Assembly: GCA_035604135.1 (NCBI GenBank)
Contig: DATNJB010000084.1
Span: 1-64,000 of the forward strand
Length of the DNA stretch: 64,000 nucleotides
From: Poindextera sp035604135
GTDB taxonomy: Bacteria > Pseudomonadota > Alphaproteobacteria > Caulobacterales > Caulobacteraceae
Direction of reading: 5' to 3'
The notes beneath the pieces were generated by a model. It made no database searches and was not told the origin of the DNA. It saw only the letters and a list, made by a program, of their open reading frames with translations. Below are positions 40,742 to 49,266 of this stretch, piece after piece (positions within the stretch are counted from its first letter, which is position 1; the number at the start of each line of letters is the position of its first letter). The position numbers and the translations under genes are program-made.

Positions 40742-41047
40742 CTAAAACGCCTCAAACTCGCCGGCGGCGGGCTCAACCCTGGCAGGCGTCGACGAGGAGC
40801 CTGCGCTGGCGGCGCCAAGGGCCGCGGCGGCCTGGCCGACCGTGCGCGCGAGACGGGTGAGGCGTTGGCTGATGTAGTCGATCGCCTGCGCCTCCTCGAT
40901 GGCGGCGTGGTCGATGCGTTCGCCGGCCTTGCTCACAAGATCGCCAAGCGTCTCCTGCAGCCGATCGGCCTTCCACACCAGTTGGCGCAGCTCCCGCTCG
41001 ACGTCGATCAGCACTTCGCCGAGACCCACTTCGATCGGCTCGCTCAT
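40742..41047 (-). CDS. Small chemotaxis-operon protein, unknown
   Basis: A 101-residue soluble protein at the end of the chemotaxis operon; its ATG overlaps the cheD stop (ATGA). It is mainly helical in appearance (EVLIDVERELRQLVWKADRL, GERIDHAAIEEAQAIDYI), with a low-complexity Ala/Ser/Pro linker, and ends GEFEAF. The aromatic-x-x-aromatic terminus resembles the CheR/CheB-binding pentapeptide found at receptor C-termini. I do not recognise the family. Its position suggests an accessory role in adaptation or signalling. Confidence 0.75.
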   Translation of the reverse strand: MSEPIEVGLGEVLIDVERELRQLVWKADRLQETLGDLVSKAGERIDHAAIEEAQAIDYISQRLTRLARTVGQAAAALGAASAGSSSTPARVEPAAGEFEAF

Positions 41048-41607
41048 TCGAACAGCTCCACGGCGCCCCAGTCGGGCGCGGGCGGCCGGGTCGCGGTTTC
41101 GGCGGCGAAGACAGCGTCCTCGCCGCGGATCAGCCTGAGTTGGCGCACGCGCCCGCCCACCGGCCAGTATTGGATGCGGCGTGCGTGCGGCCCGCGCACG
41201 CTGCCGCCGTCGAGGCTGATGCCTTCACGGCGCAGGAATCCACGAGCGAACGCGATGTTCTGGCCGCCGATGTCGTAAAAGCGGCCGACCAGCCGGGCGC
41301 CCCCGAACAGCTTGGCGCTCAGCCGCTCGCGCCGCGCCCCCTGGGCGAAAAGGCCGTTCAGAAGGAGCTCCATGGCGTAGGCCCCGTAGCGGAAGGCGTC
41401 CGGCCCATCGCTCGCCTCCCCCTCGGGCAGCAGGAAGTGGTTCATCCCGCCGACGCCGGCCAGCGGATCGCGAACGCAGGCGGCCACGCAGCTGCCGAGC
41501 GTGGTGGTGAGCACGACGTTGGGCTCCCTGGTCACGTGGTACTGGCCCTGGACGATGTGGATGCGCCGCTCGCGCGGGTCCCTGCGCTGGTGGTGGCGCG
41601 CGCTCAT
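41044..41607 (-). CDS. cheD: Chemoreceptor glutamine deamidase CheD
   Basis: A 187-residue CheD protein that deamidates receptor glutamines to tune adaptation. The catalytic Cys is C40 in TTTLGSCVAACVRDP, and the catalytic His is H57 in GGMNHFLLPEG. SAKLFGGARL and IGGQNIAFARGFL are further family marks. The ATG at 41607 overlaps the stop of the upstream response regulator (ATGA). Confidence 0.93.
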   Translation of the reverse strand: MSARHHQRRDPRERRIHIVQGQYHVTREPNVVLTTTLGSCVAACVRDPLAGVGGMNHFLLPEGEASDGPDAFRYGAYAMELLLNGLFAQGARRERLSAKLFGGARLVGRFYDIGGQNIAFARGFLRREGISLDGGSVRGPHARRIQYWPVGGRVRQLRLIRGEDAVFAAETATRPPAPDWGAVELFE

Positions 41608-41993
41608 GTCAGCGGCCCGAAGACGGCTTCGATCTTGCGGCGGAGCGTCGCCATGGTGAAGGGCTTGACCAGGTAGTTGTTGACGCCGGCGGCGATCGCC
41701 TCCCTCACCAGCTCCGCTTCCCCACGGCCGGTCAGCATGATGAAGCCGACGCCGTGCAGGTTCGGCTCGGCGCGCATGGCGCGGAGCAGCGCAAGCCCGT
41801 CCATCACCGGCATGTTCATGTCGGAGATGACCAGATGCACCGGCTGCTGACGCAGGGTCTCCAGCGCCTCGCGGCCATCGGCGCATTCGCTCACCTGTCC
41901 GCAGCCGAGCTCGTTCAAACTTGTGCGCACGAGGTTGCGCATCGAGCGCTGGTCGTCGACCACCATGACCTGCATGTCCGCGGCGGCCGGCAT
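41604..41993 (-). CDS. cheY: CheY-like single-domain response regulator (second)
   Basis: A 129-residue receiver domain. VMVVDDQRSMR holds the acidic pocket, VISDMNMPVMDG the phosphoacceptor Asp, FIMLTGRG the switch Thr, and YLVKPFTM the conserved Lys. The ATG at 41993 follows the cheR stop by 4 nt; another ATG at 41975 is possible. It sits where cheB is often found in alphaproteobacterial chemotaxis operons. Together with the CheY at 45447 the operon has two single-domain regulators, one of which may be a phosphate sink. Confidence 0.9.
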   Translation of the reverse strand: MPAAADMQVMVVDDQRSMRNLVRTSLNELGCGQVSECADGREALETLRQQPVHLVISDMNMPVMDGLALLRAMRAEPNLHGVGFIMLTGRGEAELVREAIAAGVNNYLVKPFTMATLRRKIEAVFGPLT

Positions 41994-41997
41994 CGGC

Positions 41998-42888
41998 TCA
42001 GGCGTCCGCAGCCGGCGTGCGGCGATAGATGGTGTGGCCGACCGCCTGGAAGTCGGTGCTGACGACGCGCTCGGAATGGCCGAGATAGAGCAGCCCTTCG
42101 GGCGTGAGCATCGGCGCCAAGCGGCGCCAGAGCTCGCTGCGGACATGCTCCTCGAAATAGATCGCGACGTTTCGGCAGAAGATGGTCTGGAAGGGGCCGC
42201 GCATCGGCCAGGCGCCGTTCAGGTTCAGCGACTTGAAGGCGACCAGCGCGCGCAGCTCTTCGCCAACGCTCCACTGACGCTCGCCGCGCCGGTCGCGATC
42301 TCGCCCGAACCAGCGGCGGCGCAGGGCCCGGTCGATGGGCGAGACGGCATGGTCGCTGTAGAGCCCCTCGCGCGCCTGTTCGAGCATGCTCTCGTCGATG
42401 TCGGTGGCCAGGATCCTGACGTCGAGCCGCGCGGCCTCGGGGCACGCAGCCAGCACCGTGAGCGCGAGCGAGTAGGCCTCCTCGCCCGAGGAGCAGCCGG
42501 CCGACCAGAGCCGCACCCGCCCGCCCCGCCGCGCACGGTCGACCAGGAGCGGCAGCTGGTGCTTGCGAAAATGGTCGTAGTGGTGCGGCTCGCGGAAGAA
42601 GCGCGTGACATTGGTGGTCAGGGCCGCGGCCATGGCCTGCCGCTCCTCGCGCCCCGAGACCTGGCCGACGATGATGCAGTAGTCCTTGAAGCTCCTTAGG
42701 CCCAGCGCGCGCAGGCGTCTGACCAGGCGGGAATAGACCAGCGGGGCCTTGGTCTCGTTGAGCGTGATGCCGAGGTCGTCGTGCAGCATGCGCGCGATGC
42801 GGCGGAAGTCGGCGCGCGTGAACGGATAGTCGCCGGCGACCAGCTCTTGCGCCAGCGCGGCGGGTTGCGGGTCGGGCGCGACCGTCAT
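41998..42888 (-). CDS. cheR: Chemotaxis methyltransferase CheR
   Basis: A 296-residue S-adenosylmethionine-dependent methyltransferase that methylates receptor glutamates. The SAM-binding motif is WSAGCSSGEEAYSLAL, with NVTRFFREPHH before it and FCRNVAIYFEE after it, in the normal CheR order. The ATG overlaps the cheW stop (ATGA). The counteracting methylesterase CheB is not encoded in the operon or elsewhere in the window. Confidence 0.93.
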   Translation of the reverse strand: MTVAPDPQPAALAQELVAGDYPFTRADFRRIARMLHDDLGITLNETKAPLVYSRLVRRLRALGLRSFKDYCIIVGQVSGREERQAMAAALTTNVTRFFREPHHYDHFRKHQLPLLVDRARRGGRVRLWSAGCSSGEEAYSLALTVLAACPEAARLDVRILATDIDESMLEQAREGLYSDHAVSPIDRALRRRWFGRDRDRRGERQWSVGEELRALVAFKSLNLNGAWPMRGPFQTIFCRNVAIYFEEHVRSELWRRLAPMLTPEGLLYLGHSERVVSTDFQAVGHTIYRRTPAADA

Positions 42889-43349
42889 GCGGCTTGGCTG
42901 CCTGTGTCGAGGGGCGGAATCAGGTTGTCGAGCGCCACCAGGCTGATCAGCCGATCCTCGTCGGTCAGAAGGCCGGTGACGAAGGCGCTCGCCGCCTCGC
43001 CGGTCAGGTCGGGCGGCTGCTGCAGCGCGTCGGGCGCGACCGCGACGATGTCGCAGACCGCGTCGACGAGCACGCCGACCAGACGCCCGGCGATCGAGAC
43101 CACGATGATCACGTGCCTGGCCGTGGCCTCGGCGGGGGGAAGCCCCAGGCGGGCGGCCATGTCGACGATCGGCAGCACCTGGCCGCGCAGGTTGATCACA
43201 CCGGTGACGAACAACGGCGACTGCGGCAGCGGCGTTGGCGGCGACCAGCCGCGAATCTCGCGCACGGCCATGATGTCGACGCAGAAAAACTGCTCGCCGA
43301 CGCGGAAGCTGATCAGCTCTCGCTGGGCCTCGTTCGCGGATTCGGACAT
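42885..43349 (-). CDS. cheW: Chemotaxis coupling protein CheW
   Basis: A 154-residue CheW-domain protein linking receptors to CheA. Conserved segments are ISFRVGEQFFCVDIMAVREI, FVTGVINLRGQVLPIVDMAARLGL and the VIIVVSIAGRLVGVLVDAV strand group. It starts with ATG at 43349, 14 nt after the cheA stop, with GGAGG just upstream, and overlaps cheR at its end. Confidence 0.94.
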   Translation of the reverse strand: MSESANEAQRELISFRVGEQFFCVDIMAVREIRGWSPPTPLPQSPLFVTGVINLRGQVLPIVDMAARLGLPPAEATARHVIIVVSIAGRLVGVLVDAVCDIVAVAPDALQQPPDLTGEAASAFVTGLLTDEDRLISLVALDNLIPPLDTGSQAA

Positions 43350-43363
43350 GGCGGCGGCCTCCT

Positions 43364-45439
43364 TCAGGCGGCGACGTTGGCGTGATCGGCGCGGCGGCGC
43401 TCCGCGGCGATGACCGCGGTGATATCGAGGATGAGCGCCACCCGCCCGTCGCCGAGGATGGTGGCGGCGGCGACGCCCTCGACCGGGCGGTAGTTGGCCT
43501 CGAGGCTCTTGATCACCACCTGGCGCTGGCCGAGGACCTCGTCGACCAGCAGCGCCGCCTGCTCGCCCGCGTCGTCCTCGACCAGGAGCGCCACCCCGTG
43601 CGGCGCGGCCGTCTCGCGAGCGCCGGCGTAGCCGAGCGCGCGGCCGAGATCGATCAGCGGCACGTGGCTTCCGCGGATGGATAGCAAGCTGGTGCTGGCG
43701 CCCAGCCGCCTGATGTCAGCCGGCCTCGGCTGCACAGTCTCGATCAGGCTTGCCAGCGGGGCGATCAGCCCATGCCCACCAACGCTGACCAGCATGCCGT
43801 CGAGCACGGCCAGCGTCAGAGGCAGACTCAAGGTGAACGTCGAGCCAGCGCCCCGGAGCGAGCTCACCGAAATGCGGCCGCCGAGCGCCTGCACGCCGCG
43901 GCGCACGACGTCGAGGCCGACGCCGCGTCCCGACAGGTCGGAGATGCTGTCGGCGGTCGAGAAGCCGGGCGCGAAGATCAGGTTGTCGATGTCCTCGTCG
44001 ACGAGCGTGGCGTCCTCGGCGACCAAACCGCGCGCGACGGCCAGCGCGCGCACGCGCTCGCGGTCGAGACCCTGGCCGTCGTCCGCCACCTCGATGACGA
44101 TCCGCCCGCCGCGCTGTGCGGCAGAGATGCGCACGAGACCCTCGACCGGCTTGCCCAGCGCGCTCCGGCGCTCGGGACTTTCCAGGCCGTGCGCGACGGC
44201 ATTGCGCACCATGTGGGTCAGGGGCTCGGTCAGGCGCTCGATCACGGTGCGGTCGACCTCGGTCGCTTCGCCCTCGACGACCAGCCGAACACGCTTGCCG
44301 CTTGCGGCCTCGGCCTCGCGGACGAGGCGCGCCATGCGCTGGAAGACGGCCTTCACCGGTTGGGCTCGGATCGCCATGACGCCTTCCTGGATGTCGCGTG
44401 TCAGCTGGCTGAGATCGTCCAGCGCCTGGGCGACGGTGTCGCTGCGCCGCGACGTCTCTGCCGAGATTCGTTCGGCGAGGATCGCCTGGTGCACGACCAG
44501 TTCGCCGACCAGATCGACCAACCGCTCGACTCGCGGAAGATCGACGCGGATCGCGGTCAGGTCCTTAGGCGCCGCCGCCGGGCCGACGGACCTGGGCTCG
44601 ACCGGCTCCGGAGCCGCGTCCCTTGCCGACGGCGCGGGCGCAGGCGCCGGCAGCGGCGGCGCGGCGGCCGCTTCCCGGCTCACCACCAGTTCGCAGTCGC
44701 CCTCGACGAACTCGAACACCTCCAGGATCGCCGCCTCGTCCGCTGTCGTGGTGAGCGTGATCGTCCAGCTCAGGTAGGAGTCTTCGGCGTCGAAGGCGTC
44801 CAGCATCGGGACCTGCTCGGCGTCGAGCTCGACGACCGCTTCGCCGAGGCGTCCGAGCTCGCGGATGAGCACCAGCGGTTCGTTGCCCTTGGCGTAGAGG
44901 CTCGCGTGCGGACGGAACCTGACGCGCCAGGTTTGCGGGCCGGCGGCGGGCGGCAGCGGCGTGAACGCGATCGGCCTGGGCTCGAAATCGAGGTCGTCGA
45001 AGGTCTCGAACGCCGCGGCCTGGGACGCGGCGAGCCGCTCGAGCTCTTCGCTGATCGCACCGGTGCGGTCGAGGCTCACCGCCTGGCCGTCACGGGCGGC
45101 CTGCACCAGGTCGGCGAGGGTGTCGGCGGCGCGCAGAAAGACGCGAACGACGTCAGGCGTCGCCTCGACGCGATCGGCGCGCACCTCGGCGAGCGCGCTC
45201 TCGAAACGATGCGCGAACTGGACGAGAGCCTCGAGCTCGAAGATGCCGGCGCCGCCCTTGATCGAGTGCACGGCGCGGAAGACGGCGTTGACCAGCTCCG
45301 GGTCGCAGTCGCCGCACTCGAGCGCGGTCAGCCCCGACTCGATGTCGGCGATGTGCTCCTCGCACTCCTGGAAGAAGACGACGCGGATCGCCGCCAGGCT
45401 TTCCGGCGAGAGCACTCCGACGGGTCGATGCTCGGCCAT
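43364..45439 (-). CDS. cheA: Chemotaxis histidine kinase CheA
   Basis: A 691-residue CheA. The Hpt domain carries the phosphorylated H58 in RAVHSIKGGAGIFE. A middle region (about 150-270) probably docks CheY. Dimerisation and ATPase domains follow, with the N-box HMVRNAVAHGLESPE and the G-boxes DDGQGLDRERV and LSGRGVGLDVV. A C-terminal CheW-like domain ends the protein. An Ala/Pro-rich linker lies near residues 260-290. The ATG at 45439 is 7 nt from the stop of the upstream cheY. Confidence 0.95.
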   Translation of the reverse strand: MAEHRPVGVLSPESLAAIRVVFFQECEEHIADIESGLTALECGDCDPELVNAVFRAVHSIKGGAGIFELEALVQFAHRFESALAEVRADRVEATPDVVRVFLRAADTLADLVQAARDGQAVSLDRTGAISEELERLAASQAAAFETFDDLDFEPRPIAFTPLPPAAGPQTWRVRFRPHASLYAKGNEPLVLIRELGRLGEAVVELDAEQVPMLDAFDAEDSYLSWTITLTTTADEAAILEVFEFVEGDCELVVSREAAAAPPLPAPAPAPSARDAAPEPVEPRSVGPAAAPKDLTAIRVDLPRVERLVDLVGELVVHQAILAERISAETSRRSDTVAQALDDLSQLTRDIQEGVMAIRAQPVKAVFQRMARLVREAEAASGKRVRLVVEGEATEVDRTVIERLTEPLTHMVRNAVAHGLESPERRSALGKPVEGLVRISAAQRGGRIVIEVADDGQGLDRERVRALAVARGLVAEDATLVDEDIDNLIFAPGFSTADSISDLSGRGVGLDVVRRGVQALGGRISVSSLRGAGSTFTLSLPLTLAVLDGMLVSVGGHGLIAPLASLIETVQPRPADIRRLGASTSLLSIRGSHVPLIDLGRALGYAGARETAAPHGVALLVEDDAGEQAALLVDEVLGQRQVVIKSLEANYRPVEGVAAATILGDGRVALILDITAVIAAERRRADHANVAA

Positions 45440-45446
45440 CGCCCGC

Positions 45447-45818
45447 TCACGCCACGCGGCGGATGGCGTCCACCAGCTTGCCGGGATTGAACGGCTTGAC
45501 GATCCAGCCGGTGGCGCCGGCTTTGCGCGCGCGGTCCTTCACCTCCGGCTCGCTCTCGGTGGTGAGCACCAGGATCGGCGTGGCGCGGTGGCGAAGGTCG
45601 CCGCGCACGCGCTCGATGAAGCCCAGTCCGTCCAGGTTCGGCATGTTGATGTCGGTGATGATGACGTCTGCGCCCTCGGCGTCGAGGCGCTCGAGCCCGT
45701 CGATGCCGTCGATGGCCTGCACCACGCGGTAGCCGGCCTCAGCCAGCGCCAGCCGCAGCATGTCCCGCATCGTGCGCGAGTCGTCGACGGTGAGGATGGT
45801 CTTCGGGGCGGCGCTCAA
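45447..45818 (-). CDS. cheY: CheY-like single-domain response regulator (first)
   Basis: A 123-residue receiver domain. ILTVDDSRTMRDMLRLAL holds the acidic pocket, VIITDINMPNLDGLGF the phosphoacceptor Asp, LVLTTESE the switch Thr, and WIVKPFNPGKL the Lys. A TTG at 45818 with GGGAG upstream fits the family start and lies 13 nt after the STAS gene; the longer open frame to 45917 overlaps that gene. It is immediately upstream of cheA and probably carries the signal to the flagellar motor. Confidence 0.9.
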   Translation of the reverse strand: MSAAPKTILTVDDSRTMRDMLRLALAEAGYRVVQAIDGIDGLERLDAEGADVIITDINMPNLDGLGFIERVRGDLRHRATPILVLTTESEPEVKDRARKAGATGWIVKPFNPGKLVDAIRRVA

Positions 45819-45831
45819 CGGGGCGGCTCCC

Positions 45832-46101
45832 TCATCCGACCAGGCCCTGGGCGCCGAGCCTGGCCGATTGCTCGGCGAAGGCGGGCGAGACGCCGACAAT
45901 CGCGAAGGGGGCGCCATCGGCGGCCCAGGTCCGCCGCGCGGCGATCAGAACCTGCAGGCAGAGGGCGCCAAGGCGGCTGACGGCAGACGCGTTCACCTGC
46001 AGCGGCCGGCCGCGAAGGGCCGCGAGCGCCTCGGCGAGCGGCCTCGCCTCGGTGAGATCGAGGATGTCGGTCAGCGCGACCTGGGCGGGGGGCTCGCTCA
46101 T
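45832..46101 (-). CDS. STAS-domain protein of the chemotaxis operon
   Basis: An 89-residue single STAS domain, similar in position and length to the small STAS proteins that sit beside cheY and cheA in alphaproteobacteria. Its pattern of LTEARPLAEALAALRGRPL, then VNASAVSRLGALCLQVLIAA, matches the phosphate-acceptor strand-loop of anti-anti-sigma-like domains, with Ser in ASAVSRLG at the usual place. The ATG at 46101 is 10 nt after the MCP stop. Its exact role is not known; some relatives modulate signalling phosphorylation. Confidence 0.85.
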   Translation of the reverse strand: MSEPPAQVALTDILDLTEARPLAEALAALRGRPLQVNASAVSRLGALCLQVLIAARRTWAADGAPFAIVGVSPAFAEQSARLGAQGLVG

Positions 46102-46111
46102 GCGCGGTTCT

Positions 46112-47704
46112 TCAGAACTCCTCCCAGCCGTCGTGTGCGCTATCGGCGCGCCGGCCGCCGCCGGCCGCAACGCGGAGCTCCCGCCGCGTGGGCGCCACGT
46201 GGGCGGACGCGGGCAGCGGCTGCTCCGCTCCCAGGGCCTCGCCGATCTCGAATCCCTGGATCAGCACGGTCAGCTGCTGGGCCTCGGAGGCGAGCGCGAA
46301 GCTGGCGGCGGTGCTCTCCTGCACCATCGCGGCGTTCTGCTGTGTGACGTGGTCCATCTGGGTGATGGAGCTGTTCACCTCGTGCAGCCCCAGCGCCTGC
46401 TCCTTGGCCGAAGCGGCGATCCCGGCGACCAGCTGGTTGATGTCGCCCACCTTGGCGAGGATGCGGTCGAGCGCGTGGCCGGCCTCGCCGACCAGCTGCA
46501 CCCCGCGCGTCACCTGGCCCGACGAGGTAGAGATGAGCGCCTTGATCTCCTTGGCGGCCGCAGCGGAGCGCTGGGCGAGGGCGCGCACCTCGCTGGCCAC
46601 GACAGCGAAGCCACGGCCGGCGTCGCCGGCGCGGGCCGCCTCGACGCCTGCGTTAAGCGCCAACAGGTTGGTCTGGAAGGCGATCTCGTCGATGACGCCG
46701 ATGATCTGCGAGATCTGCTGCGCCGAGCGCTCGATCTCGCTCATCGCCGAGACCGCGTCGCGCACCACCTGCCCGCTCTGCTCGGCGTCGGTCTTGGCGG
46801 TCAGCACCACGTCGCTGGCCTCGGTCGCGCCGTCGGCGGTCTTGCGCACCGTGGCCGTGATCTGGTCGAGCGCGGCTGCGGTTTCCTCGAGGCTGGCGGC
46901 CTGGCTCTCCGTGCGGCGCGAGAGGTCCTCGGCCGACTGCGAGATCTCGTCGGCCCCGGCGCGGATGCCCTGGGCCGAGAGCGCCAGCGCCTTCATCGCC
47001 GCCTGCAGCTGTTCGACCGCGGCGTTGAAGTCATAGCGCAGCTGTTGATAGTCGGCCGGAAACCGCTCTTCCAGCCGAAGGGTCAGGTCGCCCTCGGCCA
47101 GGCGCGCCAGCCCGCCGGCGAGCAGCTGAACCACGGTGGCCTGCTCGTCGGCCTTGGCGGCGATCGCCTCCTCCTGCGCCTTGCGCGCCGCCTCGGAGAT
47201 TTCGCCGTTCTTCCGGGTTTCGACCAGCAGCGCGGCTTGATCGGCCATCCACTTGCGGCTGGCCTCGGCCAGACGCGCGATCTTGCCCAGCGCGCCGCGG
47301 TGATCCTTGAACGGCGCGACCTCGCTGGTGTCCTGCTTCATGAACAGCTTGTCGGCGTACTCGACCCAGCGCCGCAGCGGCGCCTGGATCAGCTCGCCGA
47401 TCAACCAGCCGGCGCCGGCGCCCAGGCCAGCGGCCAGCAGCACGCCGATCGCCAATCCGATGGTCCAGAGCGGTTCGGCGTGCGGGACGGCCTGGCGCAG
47501 AAGCGGGCGCAGGCCGACCAGATAGGTCAGATAGAGGGTGAGCACCGGCGCGGTGACCAGCAGCCCGACGACGAGCGTCGTCGGCCTGCGCATGTCGCGC
47601 CACGCGTGGAAATCCATGGCTTCTTCGCCCGCCCTAGCCTCGCCCGGATTTTCGGTCGATCGGCTGGCATGGTCCGCCAGAGAAATGAACAGCGCTTTAA
47701 GCAT
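46112..47704 (-). CDS. Methyl-accepting chemotaxis protein with minimal periplasmic part
   Basis: A 530-residue receptor. Two membrane segments (TLVVGLLVTAPVLTLYLTYL and WTIGLAIGVLLAAGLGAGAG) are separated by only about 17 residues, so no periplasmic ligand domain exists. A HAMP-like region precedes the signalling coiled coil, whose hairpin tip reads IDEIAFQTNLLALNAGVEAA. The C-terminus HDGWEEF has the aromatic-x-x-aromatic form of the CheR-binding pentapeptide. ATG at 47704 opens the operon. It probably senses energy state, membrane state or a cytoplasmic partner. Confidence 0.92.
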   Translation of the reverse strand: MLKALFISLADHASRSTENPGEARAGEEAMDFHAWRDMRRPTTLVVGLLVTAPVLTLYLTYLVGLRPLLRQAVPHAEPLWTIGLAIGVLLAAGLGAGAGWLIGELIQAPLRRWVEYADKLFMKQDTSEVAPFKDHRGALGKIARLAEASRKWMADQAALLVETRKNGEISEAARKAQEEAIAAKADEQATVVQLLAGGLARLAEGDLTLRLEERFPADYQQLRYDFNAAVEQLQAAMKALALSAQGIRAGADEISQSAEDLSRRTESQAASLEETAAALDQITATVRKTADGATEASDVVLTAKTDAEQSGQVVRDAVSAMSEIERSAQQISQIIGVIDEIAFQTNLLALNAGVEAARAGDAGRGFAVVASEVRALAQRSAAAAKEIKALISTSSGQVTRGVQLVGEAGHALDRILAKVGDINQLVAGIAASAKEQALGLHEVNSSITQMDHVTQQNAAMVQESTAASFALASEAQQLTVLIQGFEIGEALGAEQPLPASAHVAPTRRELRVAAGGGRRADSAHDGWEEF

Positions 47705-47766
47705 GCGGCGCGCGCCGTCGCGCGCGCGTTCATACTGGATTCGTGAAGGTTTTCCGGTTCGGACCG

Positions 47767-49101
47767 CTAGCCGGCGCGGCGAAGCGCTGGGGCCGCCTGC
47801 AGTGCGGATTCGATCACGTCGGCGGCGGCGCCAGCGCCGTCCTCGAGCGCGATCCGGCGCGCGATTTCCTGGGCGCGGGCGCGATAGGCGCCGCGCTTAA
47901 GCACGATGCCCAGTTCGTGGGTGGCGCGCGCCGGCTCATACTCGGCGCGCGGGAGCGCCCGGCCAACGCCGAGACGGGCGATGCGAGCGGCGTTGTCCGG
48001 TTGGTCGGCGGCCGCCGGCGCGATCAGCTGCACGACACCGGCGCGGAGCGCCTGGGCCGTGGTGCCGACGCCGCCCTGATGGATCACCGCCTCGGCGTGC
48101 GGGAACAGCAGCGAGTGCGGCGCGTAGCGGACGGCGATCATGCCCGCGGGCAGCGGCTCGGGAAGCACCTCGGCCGGATCCTGGCCGACGAGGAAGACGG
48201 CGCGGCGCTTGAGAGCGCGGGCGATGTCGACACTGTGGCGATAGAAGTCGCCCGGATCGAACACCACCGCCGAGCCCAGGGTGAAGACCAGCGGCGGCGG
48301 ACCGTCGCTGAGGAACTGCTCGAGCGCCGGGTCGAGCACCTCGCCGGCGCCGCGCTCGCGATCGTAAAAGGTGAAGCCGCAGATGGTCGTGCGGCAGGGG
48401 AAGTCCGGCTGCAGCTCGCCGAACACGCGCGAATAGAGGGCGATGGTGCCGTAGGGCGAGAACTGGCCCTCGAACAGCGGATTACCCGGGGCCCGGCCGA
48501 GGCCAAGCTCGCGGCGGAGCTGGCGCACAGGCGCGGTCCAACCCGAGGTCGCCATGCGCACGATGCCCAGCAGCGCAGCGGCCGCCGTCGCCCCGGAGCG
48601 CAGGCAGGGGTCGATGAGCTTCGGCGCGATGCCGAGCGCCGGCGGATCGTAGGCCGACATGAAGGCGAATGGGGCGAGCGCCGCCGACACCCAGGGCAGG
48701 CCGCGCTTCTCGGCGGCGAGCCGCGCGCCGAACGCCGAGGTGTGGGTGACGACCAAGCTCGCGCCCTCGCTCGCGTCCATCATGTCCTTGAACGAGCGGC
48801 GCAGGAACGGCATCGCAACCCGCCGCACCAAGAACTCGAGCCCGGAGCGGTCGATCGAGCGGCGCACGATCCCCTGGTGGTCGAGGCCGAGTTCGTCCTC
48901 CACGTCGCGCATTCCCGGCCGCATCGGGTGAAACGCCAGGCCCTCCGCTTCGACCCGCTGCCCGAACTCGCTCTGGCTGGCGATTACGGGCTGATAGCCG
49001 CGGCCCTGCAACTCGAGCGCGATTGCGATGAACGGATTTAGGTCTCCAGCTGACCCGCACGTGGAAAGGACGATCTTCCGCCTCGAGAGCATGCCGTTCA
49101 T
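47767..49101 (-). CDS. UGT/GT1-like glycosyltransferase
   Basis: A 444-residue GT-B-fold glycosyltransferase resembling bacterial UGT-type (erythromycin/rhamnosyl-transferase) enzymes. The N-terminal strand has VLSTCGSAGDLNPFIAIAL, and the donor-binding C-terminal half has VIHQGGVGTTAQALRAGV and a following PAAADQPDNAARI acidic-Gln motif. Starts at 49101 and 49092 are both possible. It stands alone upstream of the chemotaxis operon. It would glycosylate a lipid or small molecule; the sugar and acceptor are unknown. Confidence 0.87.
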   Translation of the reverse strand: MNGMLSRRKIVLSTCGSAGDLNPFIAIALELQGRGYQPVIASQSEFGQRVEAEGLAFHPMRPGMRDVEDELGLDHQGIVRRSIDRSGLEFLVRRVAMPFLRRSFKDMMDASEGASLVVTHTSAFGARLAAEKRGLPWVSAALAPFAFMSAYDPPALGIAPKLIDPCLRSGATAAAALLGIVRMATSGWTAPVRQLRRELGLGRAPGNPLFEGQFSPYGTIALYSRVFGELQPDFPCRTTICGFTFYDRERGAGEVLDPALEQFLSDGPPPLVFTLGSAVVFDPGDFYRHSVDIARALKRRAVFLVGQDPAEVLPEPLPAGMIAVRYAPHSLLFPHAEAVIHQGGVGTTAQALRAGVVQLIAPAAADQPDNAARIARLGVGRALPRAEYEPARATHELGIVLKRGAYRARAQEIARRIALEDGAGAAADVIESALQAAPALRRAG

Positions 49102-49239
49102 TCCACCCCAGCAGCTGACAGAACGCTGACCGACCGTCACCGTTCACTCAGGGTGTGGGTCGCAGTCAAGATGGCAGTTAACCGATCTGGTCCGCCGCGC
49201 GCGGCCAATAGCCTGTTCTGACCGCTTAAGCAAAGGCTG

Positions 49240-49264
49240 GGCCCGCGCCGGCCCGGCGCGGGCC
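49240..49264 (-). terminator. Strong GC hairpin after alanine dehydrogenase
   Basis: GGCCCGCGCCGG (49240-49251) and CCGGCGCGGGCC (49253-49264) are perfect 12-bp arms with one base between. The hairpin begins 3 nt after the ald stop on the minus strand and is followed there by a short pyrimidine run. It is a likely terminator. Confidence 0.6.
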
Positions 49265-49266
49265 GC

